A model generated the notes under the pieces. The model did not search any database and was not told the origin of the DNA. It worked only from the letters and a program-made list of their open reading frames with translations. Positions 11,888-19,591 of a stretch of DNA of 64,000 nt are shown here, one piece after another; positions within the stretch are counted from its first letter, which is position 1; each line of letters begins with the position of its first letter. The position numbers and the translations under genes are program-made. The DNA is taken from positions 62,001 to 126,000 of the forward strand of contig NZ_VLKP01000007.1 of the NCBI RefSeq assembly GCF_007830115.1, given 5' to 3'. The stretch is from Aerolutibacter ruishenii (GTDB taxonomy: Bacteria > Pseudomonadota > Gammaproteobacteria > Xanthomonadales > Xanthomonadaceae).

Positions 11888-14437
11888 TCAGGTCGGCGTC
11901 GGCAGCGGCGCCGGCTGGTCGATCAGGAAAGCGCCCACTTCGCCGGCCTCCAGTGGCCGCGCGAACAGGTAGCCTTGGCCTTGGTCGCAGCCATGCTCGC
12001 GCAGCCAGTCGTGTTGCAGCGACGTTTCCACCCCTTCGGCCACGGTGACCTTGTCCAGGCTTCGGGCCATCGCCAGGATCGCGCGCACCAGCGCGTCGCC
12101 GGATGGGGTGCCCAGCCGGCGTACGAACGCGATGTCGATCTTCAGCGTCGAACAGGGCAGTGCCTGCAGGTAGGCGAGCGACGAATAGCCGGTACCAAAG
12201 TCGTCCAGCGCCAAGGCCACGCCGATCTCGTCGAACTGGACCAGGCGAGGCAGTGCCCAGTCAAGGTTTTCCATGGCGGCGGTTTCGGTGATTTCCAGCT
12301 CGATCCGGTTCGCCGACAGCCTGTGCACCGCCAGGCAATCGCGCAGGAAATCGGGGAGCGAGGCGTCGGCCAACTGACGAACCGACAGGTTCACCGCGAC
12401 CTGGCTGACGCTCATGCTTTGGCTGTCCCACCGTGCCATCTGGTCGATAGCCTGGCGCAGGGCCCAGCGACCGAGCTCGACAATGAAGCCGGTGTCTTCC
12501 GCCACCGGGATGAACTCGGCCGGGCCGATGTTGCCGTCGGCCGACTGCCAACGCAGCAGGGCTTCGAACCCTGCCGTGCGCCCGTCCGCCAGGTTCATCC
12601 GCGGCTGGTAAACCAGCCGGAACTCCCCCTGCTCCAGTGCTTTTGGCATGCGTGAGGCCAACTCGAGCCAGCGCTGGCTGCGGGTGTGGAGGGCCGGATT
12701 GAACTCGACGACGATGCGCTGTCCCAAGCCCTTGGCGGCCGCGACCGCGATCTCGCAGTGCTGCAGCACCTGCGAGCCGTTCTCCGCGGGTTCCCCAAGG
12801 CGGCAGTAGCCACCGGTTGCGGACACCTGCACCTGGAGGTCCGGCTGCAGCACGAACGGCTCCCGGAACAGCGCCAGCAGTTCCCGGCAACGCTCCAGAC
12901 CCGCATCCACCTGCTGGAGGATGAGCACGAACCGGTCGCCGGCGTAGCGCGCGACATACTCTCCGGGCCGGGCGTTGTCGCGCAGGCGTTCGGAGGTGGC
13001 GCACAGCAACCGGTCGCCCATCTCGCGCCCGAGGGCATTGTTGATCCGGGTGAGCTTGTCCAGGTCCAACATGAACACCGCGCCGGGTTGCGCAGCGGCC
13101 AGCCGCGCCTCGATTTCGCGCCGCAGCGCGCCACGGTTGGGCAGCCGGGTCAGCTCGTCGTGCGAGGCCAGCCAGTCCGTGTGCAGCATGTGCTCGACGC
13201 GCGGGCTGACGTCGCGGATGAACGCCGCCGTGCACCGCTCGCCATCCCAGACCATCGGCGAGAGGGAGATGTCGGCGTAGAAACGGCTGCCGTTGCGGCG
13301 CACGGCCTGCAGGGTTGGCACCGGACTCATCTTGCGCGTCCGGTGCGAGGCCCGTTGTGACGCGCGGTGGTGCGCGTGGCTGGAACGGTGCTCGCTGGGC
13401 ACCAGGTCTTCGATGGCGAGCGCGGACAACTCGTGTGGCGCCGCACGGAACAACTGGTCGGCCGCGTTGTTGTGGGCGAGGATGCGGCCGTCGCCGTCCA
13501 CGATCAGGATGCCATCGGGAGCACCGAGTACCAGCGCGGCAAGCCGCCCGGCGGTGTCGGCGTGCGCGCGGGTTGCGGACTGGAGTTGGCGGTAGGGCCG
13601 GACGAGCTGGGTGAACAGGATGCCGAACGCGAAGAAGGCCGTGCCCAGCACCTTGTAGGCGTGGATCACGGTGTTGTGCATGTTGCCCGGGGCGCTGTAC
13701 AGGACGATCAGCGCTTCGCCGGCGGCGAGCACCAGCAGGCCGCAGGCCACGACGTCCGGGCGCACCGGCTGCGGAGGGTGGCGCAGCACGGCCAGCGCAA
13801 GACCGACATAGCTTGCGCTGATCGCCAGATCGCTGGCCCGCTTGATCCAGGTGAGCCCTTGCCCCGGGACATACAGCGCCGGCACGAGGTCCAGCAGCCA
13901 GAGGCCTGTCGCGGCGACGGCGGCGGCGTAAGGGAGGAAGAACCACGTCGCGAATGAATGCCAGCGCTTGGGCAGCAGCATGGCCAGGAACGTCAGCGCC
14001 ACGCCGCCGCGCGCACCGAACCAGAACAGCAAGGCGCGATCCAGTTCGCGTGGGTGCGGCCACTCCGAGAGCCCCGGATAGGTGACGAGATGCAGCAGGT
14101 CGAGGACTGCCACCGACAGGAAGCCAGCCGCGGCCAGCTTGAGGCCGGTGCTGCCGCCGGTGCGGAGCCAGGCGGCCACCGCCACCAGCAGGGTCATTGA
14201 GATCGAAAGGGTTTCCGCCAGGATGTGCCAGCCGGCGTAGCGCGGCACTGGTACGTTGAAGGCGGCGGTTTCGCCCAGCGCGAGCAGTGTCCCCGCCGTG
14301 AGCAGCAGCAGGACGGTGATGGCGTATGGCCATCGGCTTGAGTAAGGCGGCAGGGGGGCTGGGACGGAGACCCAGCGCCCGGATTCATGCGTGGGCTTCA
14401 TCGCGTCAACGAGCGTCGGCGAGGCGAAGGTGTTCAA
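11888..14437 (-). CDS. MASE3 membrane sensor - PAS - degenerate GGDEF - EAL protein (probable c-di-GMP phosphodiesterase)
   Basis: An 849-residue inner-membrane signalling protein. Residues about 35-285 hold seven to eight hydrophobic helices with the HILAETLSISM pattern of MASE3 sensors. A PAS domain follows (about 300-415), then a GGDEF domain (420-580) whose catalytic signature reads AGDRF at 499-503, so cyclase activity is unlikely. The EAL domain (about 595-840) keeps EALLRW (from residue 625), DDFGTGYSS, KIDIAFV, AEGVET and QGYLFARP, expected of an active phosphodiesterase that degrades cyclic di-GMP. The degenerate GGDEF may act as a GTP-binding regulator. The gene is single, convergent with the RND pump gene 15 bases away. 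Confidence 0.9.
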   Translation of the reverse strand: MNTFASPTLVDAMKPTHESGRWVSVPAPLPPYSSRWPYAITVLLLLTAGTLLALGETAAFNVPVPRYAGWHILAETLSISMTLLVAVAAWLRTGGSTGLKLAAAGFLSVAVLDLLHLVTYPGLSEWPHPRELDRALLFWFGARGGVALTFLAMLLPKRWHSFATWFFLPYAAAVAATGLWLLDLVPALYVPGQGLTWIKRASDLAISASYVGLALAVLRHPPQPVRPDVVACGLLVLAAGEALIVLYSAPGNMHNTVIHAYKVLGTAFFAFGILFTQLVRPYRQLQSATRAHADTAGRLAALVLGAPDGILIVDGDGRILAHNNAADQLFRAAPHELSALAIEDLVPSEHRSSHAHHRASQRASHRTRKMSPVPTLQAVRRNGSRFYADISLSPMVWDGERCTAAFIRDVSPRVEHMLHTDWLASHDELTRLPNRGALRREIEARLAAAQPGAVFMLDLDKLTRINNALGREMGDRLLCATSERLRDNARPGEYVARYAGDRFVLILQQVDAGLERCRELLALFREPFVLQPDLQVQVSATGGYCRLGEPAENGSQVLQHCEIAVAAAKGLGQRIVVEFNPALHTRSQRWLELASRMPKALEQGEFRLVYQPRMNLADGRTAGFEALLRWQSADGNIGPAEFIPVAEDTGFIVELGRWALRQAIDQMARWDSQSMSVSQVAVNLSVRQLADASLPDFLRDCLAVHRLSANRIELEITETAAMENLDWALPRLVQFDEIGVALALDDFGTGYSSLAYLQALPCSTLKIDIAFVRRLGTPSGDALVRAILAMARSLDKVTVAEGVETSLQHDWLREHGCDQGQGYLFARPLEAGEVGAFLIDQPAPLPTPT

Positions 14438-14570
14438 GGTGCAGGGATCATGCCGCGGCAGTAGAAGCGAAACAGGGGCATCCGGCGGGGATTGCGCCGC
14501 AGTGAGGCCGCCCGCGACAGCGAAGGATACGGGGCCCGGGCCGTCTCCGGTACGTCGACCAACGTAGTAG

Positions 14571-14603
14571 AAAAAACACCCGGTCGCAGGCGCGGCCGGG
14601 TGT
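14571..14603 (-). terminator. Rho-independent terminator of the phasin gene
   Basis: On the minus strand the repeat ACACCCGG ... CCGGGTGT (eight pairs, 12-base interior) is followed by a run of six T. It starts about 40 bases after the phasin stop codon. Confidence 0.8.
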
Positions 14604-14641
14604 GGGGTTTCCAGCGGGAACTGGAGAGAGAGCTGGGGGTG

Positions 14642-15040
14642 TTACTTGGCCTTCGGCGCGGCGGACTTGACCGCCTTCTCGACGTTGGCCTCGGCCTTCT
14701 TCGCCGCGGCTTCGAACTGCGACTTGGCGATCTGGCTGATGGCCTCGTTGGCCTTCACGGTGCGGTCGACCACTTCCTGCGAAGCGGACACGGCGCGCTC
14801 CACGTTCTCGCGGGCAATCTGCACGCCCTTCGGAAACAGGGTCTTGGCGGCGTCCAGGTCGCGGGCCTCGGACACTTCGCCGAAGAAGGCGAAGGTGGCG
14901 TTGGCGCGCTCTTCCAGCGCCGAGAGCTGCAGGCCGAACACGGCCTCGGCGTTCTCGAGGGCAATGCGGTTGATCTGGGCTGCCGTGTCCGCGAACTGGC
15001 GCGTGGCGGCGGCAAACTGTTCGTTGAACTGCTGGTACAT
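14642..15040 (-). CDS. Phasin family protein
   Basis: A 132-residue, almost wholly helical protein (MYQQFNEQFAAATRQFADTA...) with the amphipathic pattern of the phasin domain from about residue 10 to 110 and a Lys/Ala-rich tail (KKAEANVEKAVKSAAPKAK). Phasins coat polyhydroxyalkanoate granules and limit their size; many Xanthomonadaceae also have phasin-like proteins of unknown role. No PHA synthase is nearby, so granule association is an inference from family. The start has a GGAG ribosome site seven bases upstream. It is a single-gene unit ending in a clear terminator. Confidence 0.85.
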   Translation of the reverse strand: MYQQFNEQFAAATRQFADTAAQINRIALENAEAVFGLQLSALEERANATFAFFGEVSEARDLDAAKTLFPKGVQIARENVERAVSASQEVVDRTVKANEAISQIAKSQFEAAAKKAEANVEKAVKSAAPKAK

Positions 15041-15267
15041 GGCAGGGCTCCGGTCTCGCCGGCAGGGATTGCCGGTTTGTGCGGTGCAGCATAACGCGGG
15101 CTATTGTGCAATGCAACAAGAAAATTATGAACGGGCACCTTGGGTTATGAGCCGGCTCACCCCCGCGAGGCCGGCACGCCAGGGTCGGGCGGGGCCCACG
15201 CCGGCCCGTACCAGGGTTCTGCGGGCCCACCGGTGGCTTAGCATGGCCGGGTGAAACCGGAGTGGCG

Positions 15268-16503
15268 ATGGACTGGAACGAAGTGCTGAGGGGCTTGCTG
15301 ACCGCCTTGGGCGTGGGCCTGCTGATCGGCGTGGTGCGCGAGCGGCACTACGGGCTGGACGTGAGCAAGGCGGGCGTGCGCACGCATGCACTGGTGGCGC
15401 TGCTGGGCGCGGTGGCCATGGGCTTTGGCGCGCCGACGTTCATCGCCCTGTTGTCGATCGTGGGGGCGTATGGCATTGCGGGCTACTGGAACAGCCGCCG
15501 CGAAGACCCGGGCCTCACCGGCGAAGTGGCGTTGCTGGTGTCGGCCATGCTGGGCGCACTGGCGCGGCAGGAGCCCGCGCTGTCGGCCGGGCTGGGCGTG
15601 GTGGCGGCGATCCTGCTGCAGGCCAAGCAGCCGCTGCAACGCCTTACCCGCGAACTGATCAGCGAACGCGAGGTGCAGGACGCGCTGTTGCTGGCGGCCG
15701 CGGCGCTGGTGGTGATGCCGCTGCTGCCGGATCGCCCCATCGACCCCTGGGGCGTGCTGCAGCCGCGGATGCTGTGGCGCATCGTGGTGCTGGTCATGGC
15801 GGTCGGCATGCTGGGGCACATCGCGCTGCGGGCGGTGGGCGCGCGCTGGGGTTTACCGGTCGCCGGCTTCTTTTCAGGCTTTGCCTCGTCGACGGCGGCT
15901 GTCGCCGGGTTCGGTCGGCGCGCGGCGGACAACCCCGGGCTGGTCGCGCCCGCGGGTGCCGCTGCATTGCTCGCCAACCTGGCGTCGTTGCTGCTGTTCG
16001 CTGCGGTGATCGGCACGGTGTCACCGAAGCTGTTTGCCGCCACCGCATGGCCCTTGGCGGCGTCGGCGTCGGGCCTGCTGCTGTTCGCCGCGCTGGGGCT
16101 GCATCGGACCAGCGGTACTGACGCGCTGCCGGACGAACCTTCGCCGCGTGCCTTCCACCTGTCCCATGCGTTGATGATTGCCGCGATCATTGCCGTCGTG
16201 TTGCTGCTCTCGGCGTGGTTGCAGCAGATTTTTGGTGATGCGGGCGCGCTGGTGGCCGCCACCTTGGTGGCGCTGGTGGAAATCCACGCCGCGGCGGCCA
16301 GCGTGGCCCAGTTGACGGTCGCCGGCGGTTTGCCGGTCGAGCATGCGCGTTGGGGCGTGGTGGCCCTGCTCGCCGCCGGTTCGTTGGCGAAGCTGGTGCT
16401 GGCGCTGGTCAGCGGTGGCTGGCGATACGGCCGCTACGTCGGCGCCGGGCTGGTGGCGATGGCCGGTGCGGCGGCCATGGTGACGGCCTTCACGCCGGTG
16501 TAA
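15268..16503 (+). CDS. MgtC/SapB-like membrane protein with DUF4010 domain
   Basis: A 411-residue integral membrane protein with about eleven or twelve hydrophobic helices. The N-terminal ~135 residues follow the MgtC pattern (LLTALGVGLLIGVVRERHYG, then GVRTHALVALLGAVAMGFG), and the rest corresponds to DUF4010 (GFFSGFASSTAAVAGFGRRA is characteristic). This long form is common in proteobacteria, and a transporter or regulator of an ion process is suspected; substrate unknown. A GTG at 15262 is an alternative in-frame start, but the ATG at 15268 has GGAG six bases upstream. It is convergent with queD, seven bases from its stop. Confidence 0.85.
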   Translation: MDWNEVLRGLLTALGVGLLIGVVRERHYGLDVSKAGVRTHALVALLGAVAMGFGAPTFIALLSIVGAYGIAGYWNSRREDPGLTGEVALLVSAMLGALARQEPALSAGLGVVAAILLQAKQPLQRLTRELISEREVQDALLLAAAALVVMPLLPDRPIDPWGVLQPRMLWRIVVLVMAVGMLGHIALRAVGARWGLPVAGFFSGFASSTAAVAGFGRRAADNPGLVAPAGAAALLANLASLLLFAAVIGTVSPKLFAATAWPLAASASGLLLFAALGLHRTSGTDALPDEPSPRAFHLSHALMIAAIIAVVLLLSAWLQQIFGDAGALVAATLVALVEIHAAAASVAQLTVAGGLPVEHARWGVVALLAAGSLAKLVLALVSGGWRYGRYVGAGLVAMAGAAAMVTAFTPV

Positions 16504-16509
16504 GCGCCT

Positions 16510-16866
16510 TCAGGGCCCGCGATAGCGGCAGCCGGAGGTGCAGGTTTCGTGCACCACCACTTCGCTCAGCAGCGGCAGCGACGGCTTGAGCTGGTCCCAG
16601 ATCCACATCGCCAGGCGTTCGCTGGTGGGGTTCTCCAGGCCGGCGATGTCGTTGAGGTAATGGTGGTCCAACTGGTCGTACAGCGGCTGGAAGGCCTGCT
16701 TCACATCGCCGAAATCCATCACCCAGCCGGTGTCCGCGCCCACTTCGCCGCTGACATGCAGCTCGACGCGGAACGAATGGCCGTGCAGCCGTGCGCACTT
16801 GTGGCCCGGCGGCACGTTGGGCAGCCGGTGCGCGGCTTCGAGGGTGAAGGCCTTGAAGATGTCCAT
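16510..16866 (-). CDS. queD: 6-carboxy-5,6,7,8-tetrahydropterin synthase (queuosine pathway)
   Basis: Second enzyme of queuosine biosynthesis: converts 7,8-dihydroneopterin triphosphate to 6-carboxytetrahydropterin. The 118-residue protein has the zinc histidines in EAAHRLP and [13 protein letters not shown], the catalytic Cys in [19 protein letters not shown], and LDHHYLND. The C-terminal [11 protein letters not shown] matches QueD rather than eukaryotic PTPS. The length is normal. It is divergent from the lytic transglycosylase gene, with 85 bases between the two starts. No other queuosine gene is in the window. Confidence 0.93.
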   Translation of the reverse strand: MDIFKAFTLEAAHRLPNVPPGHKCARLHGHSFRVELHVSGEVGADTGWVMDFGDVKQAFQPLYDQLDHHYLNDIAGLENPTSERLAMWIWDQLKPSLPLLSEVVVHETCTSGCRYRGP

Positions 16867-16951
16867 GGACGCATTGTCTCACGCGCTTGCGCCGCCGGTC
16901 CCGTTCCCCGCTGTGACGGTCCGTTAACCATTGTTTCGTACACTCGGCCGC

Positions 16952-17767
16952 ATGGTCCGGATGGTGCCCGCAATCGCGCTCGTGATGGTGTGCGGCATGG
17001 CCCTGCCCACACAGGCCCGCACCGTGTACCGCTGCATGCGCGATGGCACGGTCAGCCTCGCCACGGCGCCCGAGCCAGGTTCGGGCTGCGAGGCCCACTA
17101 CCTTGACGATAACGCGGCCAAGGTGCCCAATCTGTGGGGCGAGCTTGGCACGGTGTCGGGTGCCCTCTACCAACGCGTGCAGGGCGGCAAGGTGGTGTAC
17201 AGCACCCGCAACCTGCCCGGCTCGACCCGCGTGTTCGGCTTCACCTACACCGTTGAGCCCTCTCCCGCATCGGCGACACCCCAGGCCTCGGAGACCCTCG
17301 GGGCGTCACTTGCGCATGCGGGGCTGGGCAGGGCTGGCAAAGCTCGGCTGGACCGCTATCCCGTCGAGTTCCGCAAGGCCGCCAAGGCTTCGAAGCTGGA
17401 CGAGGCCTGGCTGCGCGCCATCGCGCATGCCGAAAGTGGCTACGACGCCCGTGCGGAGTCGGCCAAGGGAGCGCAGGGCGTGATGCAGTTGATGCCGGAG
17501 GTCGCGCGCGAGCAGGGTGTCCGTGACCCGTTTTCGGCATCGGACTCGATCAATGCCGGCGCGCGACACCTGCGACAGCTGCTGCAGCGCTATGGCGGCG
17601 ATTACACGCGCGCCGCCGCGGCGTACAACGCGGGCGTGGGCGCGGTCGCCAAGTACCGCGGCGTACCGCCCTATCGGGAAACCTTGGACTATGTGCGGAA
17701 GGTTGCCCAGCTGCACGCCCACTACCGCGCAGCCATGGGCCTTGCACCGCTGGGTGGGGCGCACTGA
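16952..17767 (+). CDS. Secreted lytic transglycosylase (SLT domain)
   Basis: A 271-residue exported protein that probably cleaves the MurNAc-GlcNAc bond of peptidoglycan. The signal peptide is MVRMVPAIALVMVCGMALPTQA. A short N-terminal region (about 23-110) has four Cys and aromatic residues of a DUF4124-like kind (TVYRCMRDGTVSLA). The SLT domain covers about 130-245, with the catalytic Glu in AIAHAESGYDARAES, the family GVMQLMP, and AAAAYNAGVGAVAKYRGVPPY. An upstream TTG at 16931 could extend it by seven residues, but the ATG gives the better signal peptide. It ends 16 bases before the convergent prpF stop. Confidence 0.9.
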   Translation: MVRMVPAIALVMVCGMALPTQARTVYRCMRDGTVSLATAPEPGSGCEAHYLDDNAAKVPNLWGELGTVSGALYQRVQGGKVVYSTRNLPGSTRVFGFTYTVEPSPASATPQASETLGASLAHAGLGRAGKARLDRYPVEFRKAAKASKLDEAWLRAIAHAESGYDARAESAKGAQGVMQLMPEVAREQGVRDPFSASDSINAGARHLRQLLQRYGGDYTRAAAAYNAGVGAVAKYRGVPPYRETLDYVRKVAQLHAHYRAAMGLAPLGGAH

Positions 17768-17783
17768 CCGACGCCTCAGCCGG

Positions 17784-18977
17784 TCAGACGGTCCCGGCCG
17801 GTACCCGCACCTGGCCTTCCATCAGCACCCGCGCGCTGCGGCTCATCACCGCCTTGGTGACCGTCCACTGGCCGTTGACCTGCTGCACGTCGGCGCCCAC
17901 GCGCAGGGTGCCGGAGGGATGGCCGAAGGTGACCACCTTGCGGGTGCCGCCCCCTGCCGCGGCGTTGACCAGCGTGCCCGGCACCGCGGCGGCAGTGGCA
18001 ATCGCGACCGAGGCGGTGCCCATCATGGCGTGGTGTAGCCTGCCCATCGACAGCGCACGCACGCGCAGGTCGATGTCGCTGGCATGAACGTGCTTGCCGC
18101 TGGAGGCGACGTAGTCGGCGGCAGGCGCGACAAAGGCTACCTTGGGTGTGTGCTGGCGCTTGGCCGCTTCGGAGACGTCCTGGATCAGGCCCATGCGCAC
18201 CGCACCGTGCGCGCGGATGGCCTCGAACATGGCCAGCGCCTTGGCATCGCCGTTGATCGCGTCCTGCAGCTCGCTGCCGGTGTAGCCGATGTCGGCGGCG
18301 TTGACGAACACGGTCGGGATGCCGGCGTTGATCATCGTCGCCTTCAGCGTGCCCACGCCGGGCACGTCCAGGTCGTCGATGAGGTGGCCGGTGGGGAACA
18401 TCGCGCCACCACCGTCGCGTTCGCCTTCGTCGGCGGGGTCGATGAATTCCAGCACGATCTCGGCGGCGGGGAAGGTCACGCCGTCCAGGACGAAATCGCC
18501 GGTTTCCTGCACTTCGCCGTTGCTGACGGGCACGTGCGCCACGATGGTCTTGCCGATGTTGGCCTGCCAGATGCGCACGGTGCAGGTGCCGTCGCGTGGC
18601 ACGCGCGAAGGGTCGATGAGGCCATTGGCAATCGCGAACGGGCCCACCGCCGAGGACAGGTTGCCGCAGTTGCCGCTCCAGTCGACGAACGCGGTGTCGA
18701 TGGACACCTGGCCGTAGAGGTAGTCGACGTCGTGGTCGGGCACGCTGGCCTTGGCGATGATCACGCACTTGCTGGTGCTGGAGGTGGCGCCGCCCATGCC
18801 GTCGGTGTGCTTGGCGTACGGATCGGGCGAGCCGATCACGCGCAGCAGCAGCGCATCGCGCGCGGCGCCCGGTGCCTGTGCCGCTTCCGGCAGATCCTGC
18901 AGGCGGAAGAACACGCCCTTGGACGTGCCGCCGCGCATGTAGGTGGCGGGGATGCGGAGCTGCGGTGCGTGGGTCAT
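17784..18977 (-). CDS. prpF: 2-methylaconitate cis-trans isomerase PrpF
   Basis: Works with AcnD in the 2-methylcitrate cycle for propionyl-CoA breakdown: AcnD forms 2-methyl-trans-aconitate and PrpF isomerises it so that a hydratase can complete the step. The 397-residue protein starts with the family pattern IPATYMRGGTSKGVFF, carries the DWSGNCGNLSSAVGPFAI stretch with the active-site Cys, and ends with a VTFGHPSGTLRVGADV-type segment. It belongs to the diaminopimelate-epimerase-fold family. It is downstream of acnD on the same strand, with one small gene in between. Confidence 0.95.
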   Translation of the reverse strand: MTHAPQLRIPATYMRGGTSKGVFFRLQDLPEAAQAPGAARDALLLRVIGSPDPYAKHTDGMGGATSSTSKCVIIAKASVPDHDVDYLYGQVSIDTAFVDWSGNCGNLSSAVGPFAIANGLIDPSRVPRDGTCTVRIWQANIGKTIVAHVPVSNGEVQETGDFVLDGVTFPAAEIVLEFIDPADEGERDGGGAMFPTGHLIDDLDVPGVGTLKATMINAGIPTVFVNAADIGYTGSELQDAINGDAKALAMFEAIRAHGAVRMGLIQDVSEAAKRQHTPKVAFVAPAADYVASSGKHVHASDIDLRVRALSMGRLHHAMMGTASVAIATAAAVPGTLVNAAAGGGTRKVVTFGHPSGTLRVGADVQQVNGQWTVTKAVMSRSARVLMEGQVRVPAGTV

Positions 18978-19104
18978 GTTCTGAGTTCCGGTGTGCTACG
19001 TCCGCTCCGGTGGTGGGAGCGCGCTGGAGTGGGGTGGAGGGACACGAACGCAGCCGCATCCGCCCGTTTGGGGCGTCCTTTTCCCGTTGGTGGGAGAAGG
19101 CGCA

Positions 19105-19554
19105 TCAGGCATTGTCGGGGATGTCGGGCTCGACCAGTTGCGCCAGCAGCGCCAGCGACTCCTGCCATCCCAGGTAGCAGAACTCGACCGGGATCGCGTC
19201 GGGAATGCCCTGCTGGGCGATGTGCACCTCGGTGCCGCACAGCACCGGCTTCAATGTCACCGTCACCTCCATCTCGCCGGCCAGGTTGGGGTTGTCGAAG
19301 CGATCGTTGTAGCGGATGCGTTCGCCCGGCACGAGTTCGAGGTAGGTGCCGCCAAACGCATGGCTGCTGCCGGTACCGAAGTTGGTGAATGACATGCGGT
19401 AGCCGCCACCCACGCGCGCGTCCATCTCGTGGACCTTGCCGGTGAAGCCGTGCGGCGGCAGCCACTTCACCATCGCATCCGGATCGAGGAAAGCGCGGTA
19501 GACACGGTCGGCCGGGGCCTTGAGCACGCGGTGCAGGGTGACGGTGCCGGGCAT
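19105..19554 (-). CDS. SRPBCC-domain (AHSA1-like) protein
   Basis: A 149-residue protein of the START/Bet v1-like fold: MPGTVTLHRVLKAPADRVYRAFLDPDAMVKWLPPHG is the typical opening of AHSA1 (Hsp90-activator-like) members, with the hydrophobic cavity strands (GTYLELVPGERIRYNDRF, GEMEVTVTLKPV) and the C-terminal helix (GWQESLALLAQLVE). Such proteins bind small hydrophobic ligands; no ligand can be named. The ATG at 19554 was chosen over a longer frame that overlaps acnD. It sits between acnD and prpF on the same strand (37 and 127 bases away), an unusual insertion in this pair. Confidence 0.82.
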   Translation of the reverse strand: MPGTVTLHRVLKAPADRVYRAFLDPDAMVKWLPPHGFTGKVHEMDARVGGGYRMSFTNFGTGSSHAFGGTYLELVPGERIRYNDRFDNPNLAGEMEVTVTLKPVLCGTEVHIAQQGIPDAIPVEFCYLGWQESLALLAQLVEPDIPDNA

Positions 19555-19591
19555 GACGCTGCTCCTTGCTGGTGGCGGTCCGTCGAAGGTA

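Noticed and set aside
14438-14641. Searched the gap between the GGDEF-EAL gene and the phasin gene for a small gene or RNA
   Set aside because: Only the phasin terminator was found; remaining short frames have no start context.
18978-19104. Possible structured element between prpF and the SRPBCC gene
   Set aside because: A few GC-rich partial complementarities, but no stem longer than about six bases and no T-run.
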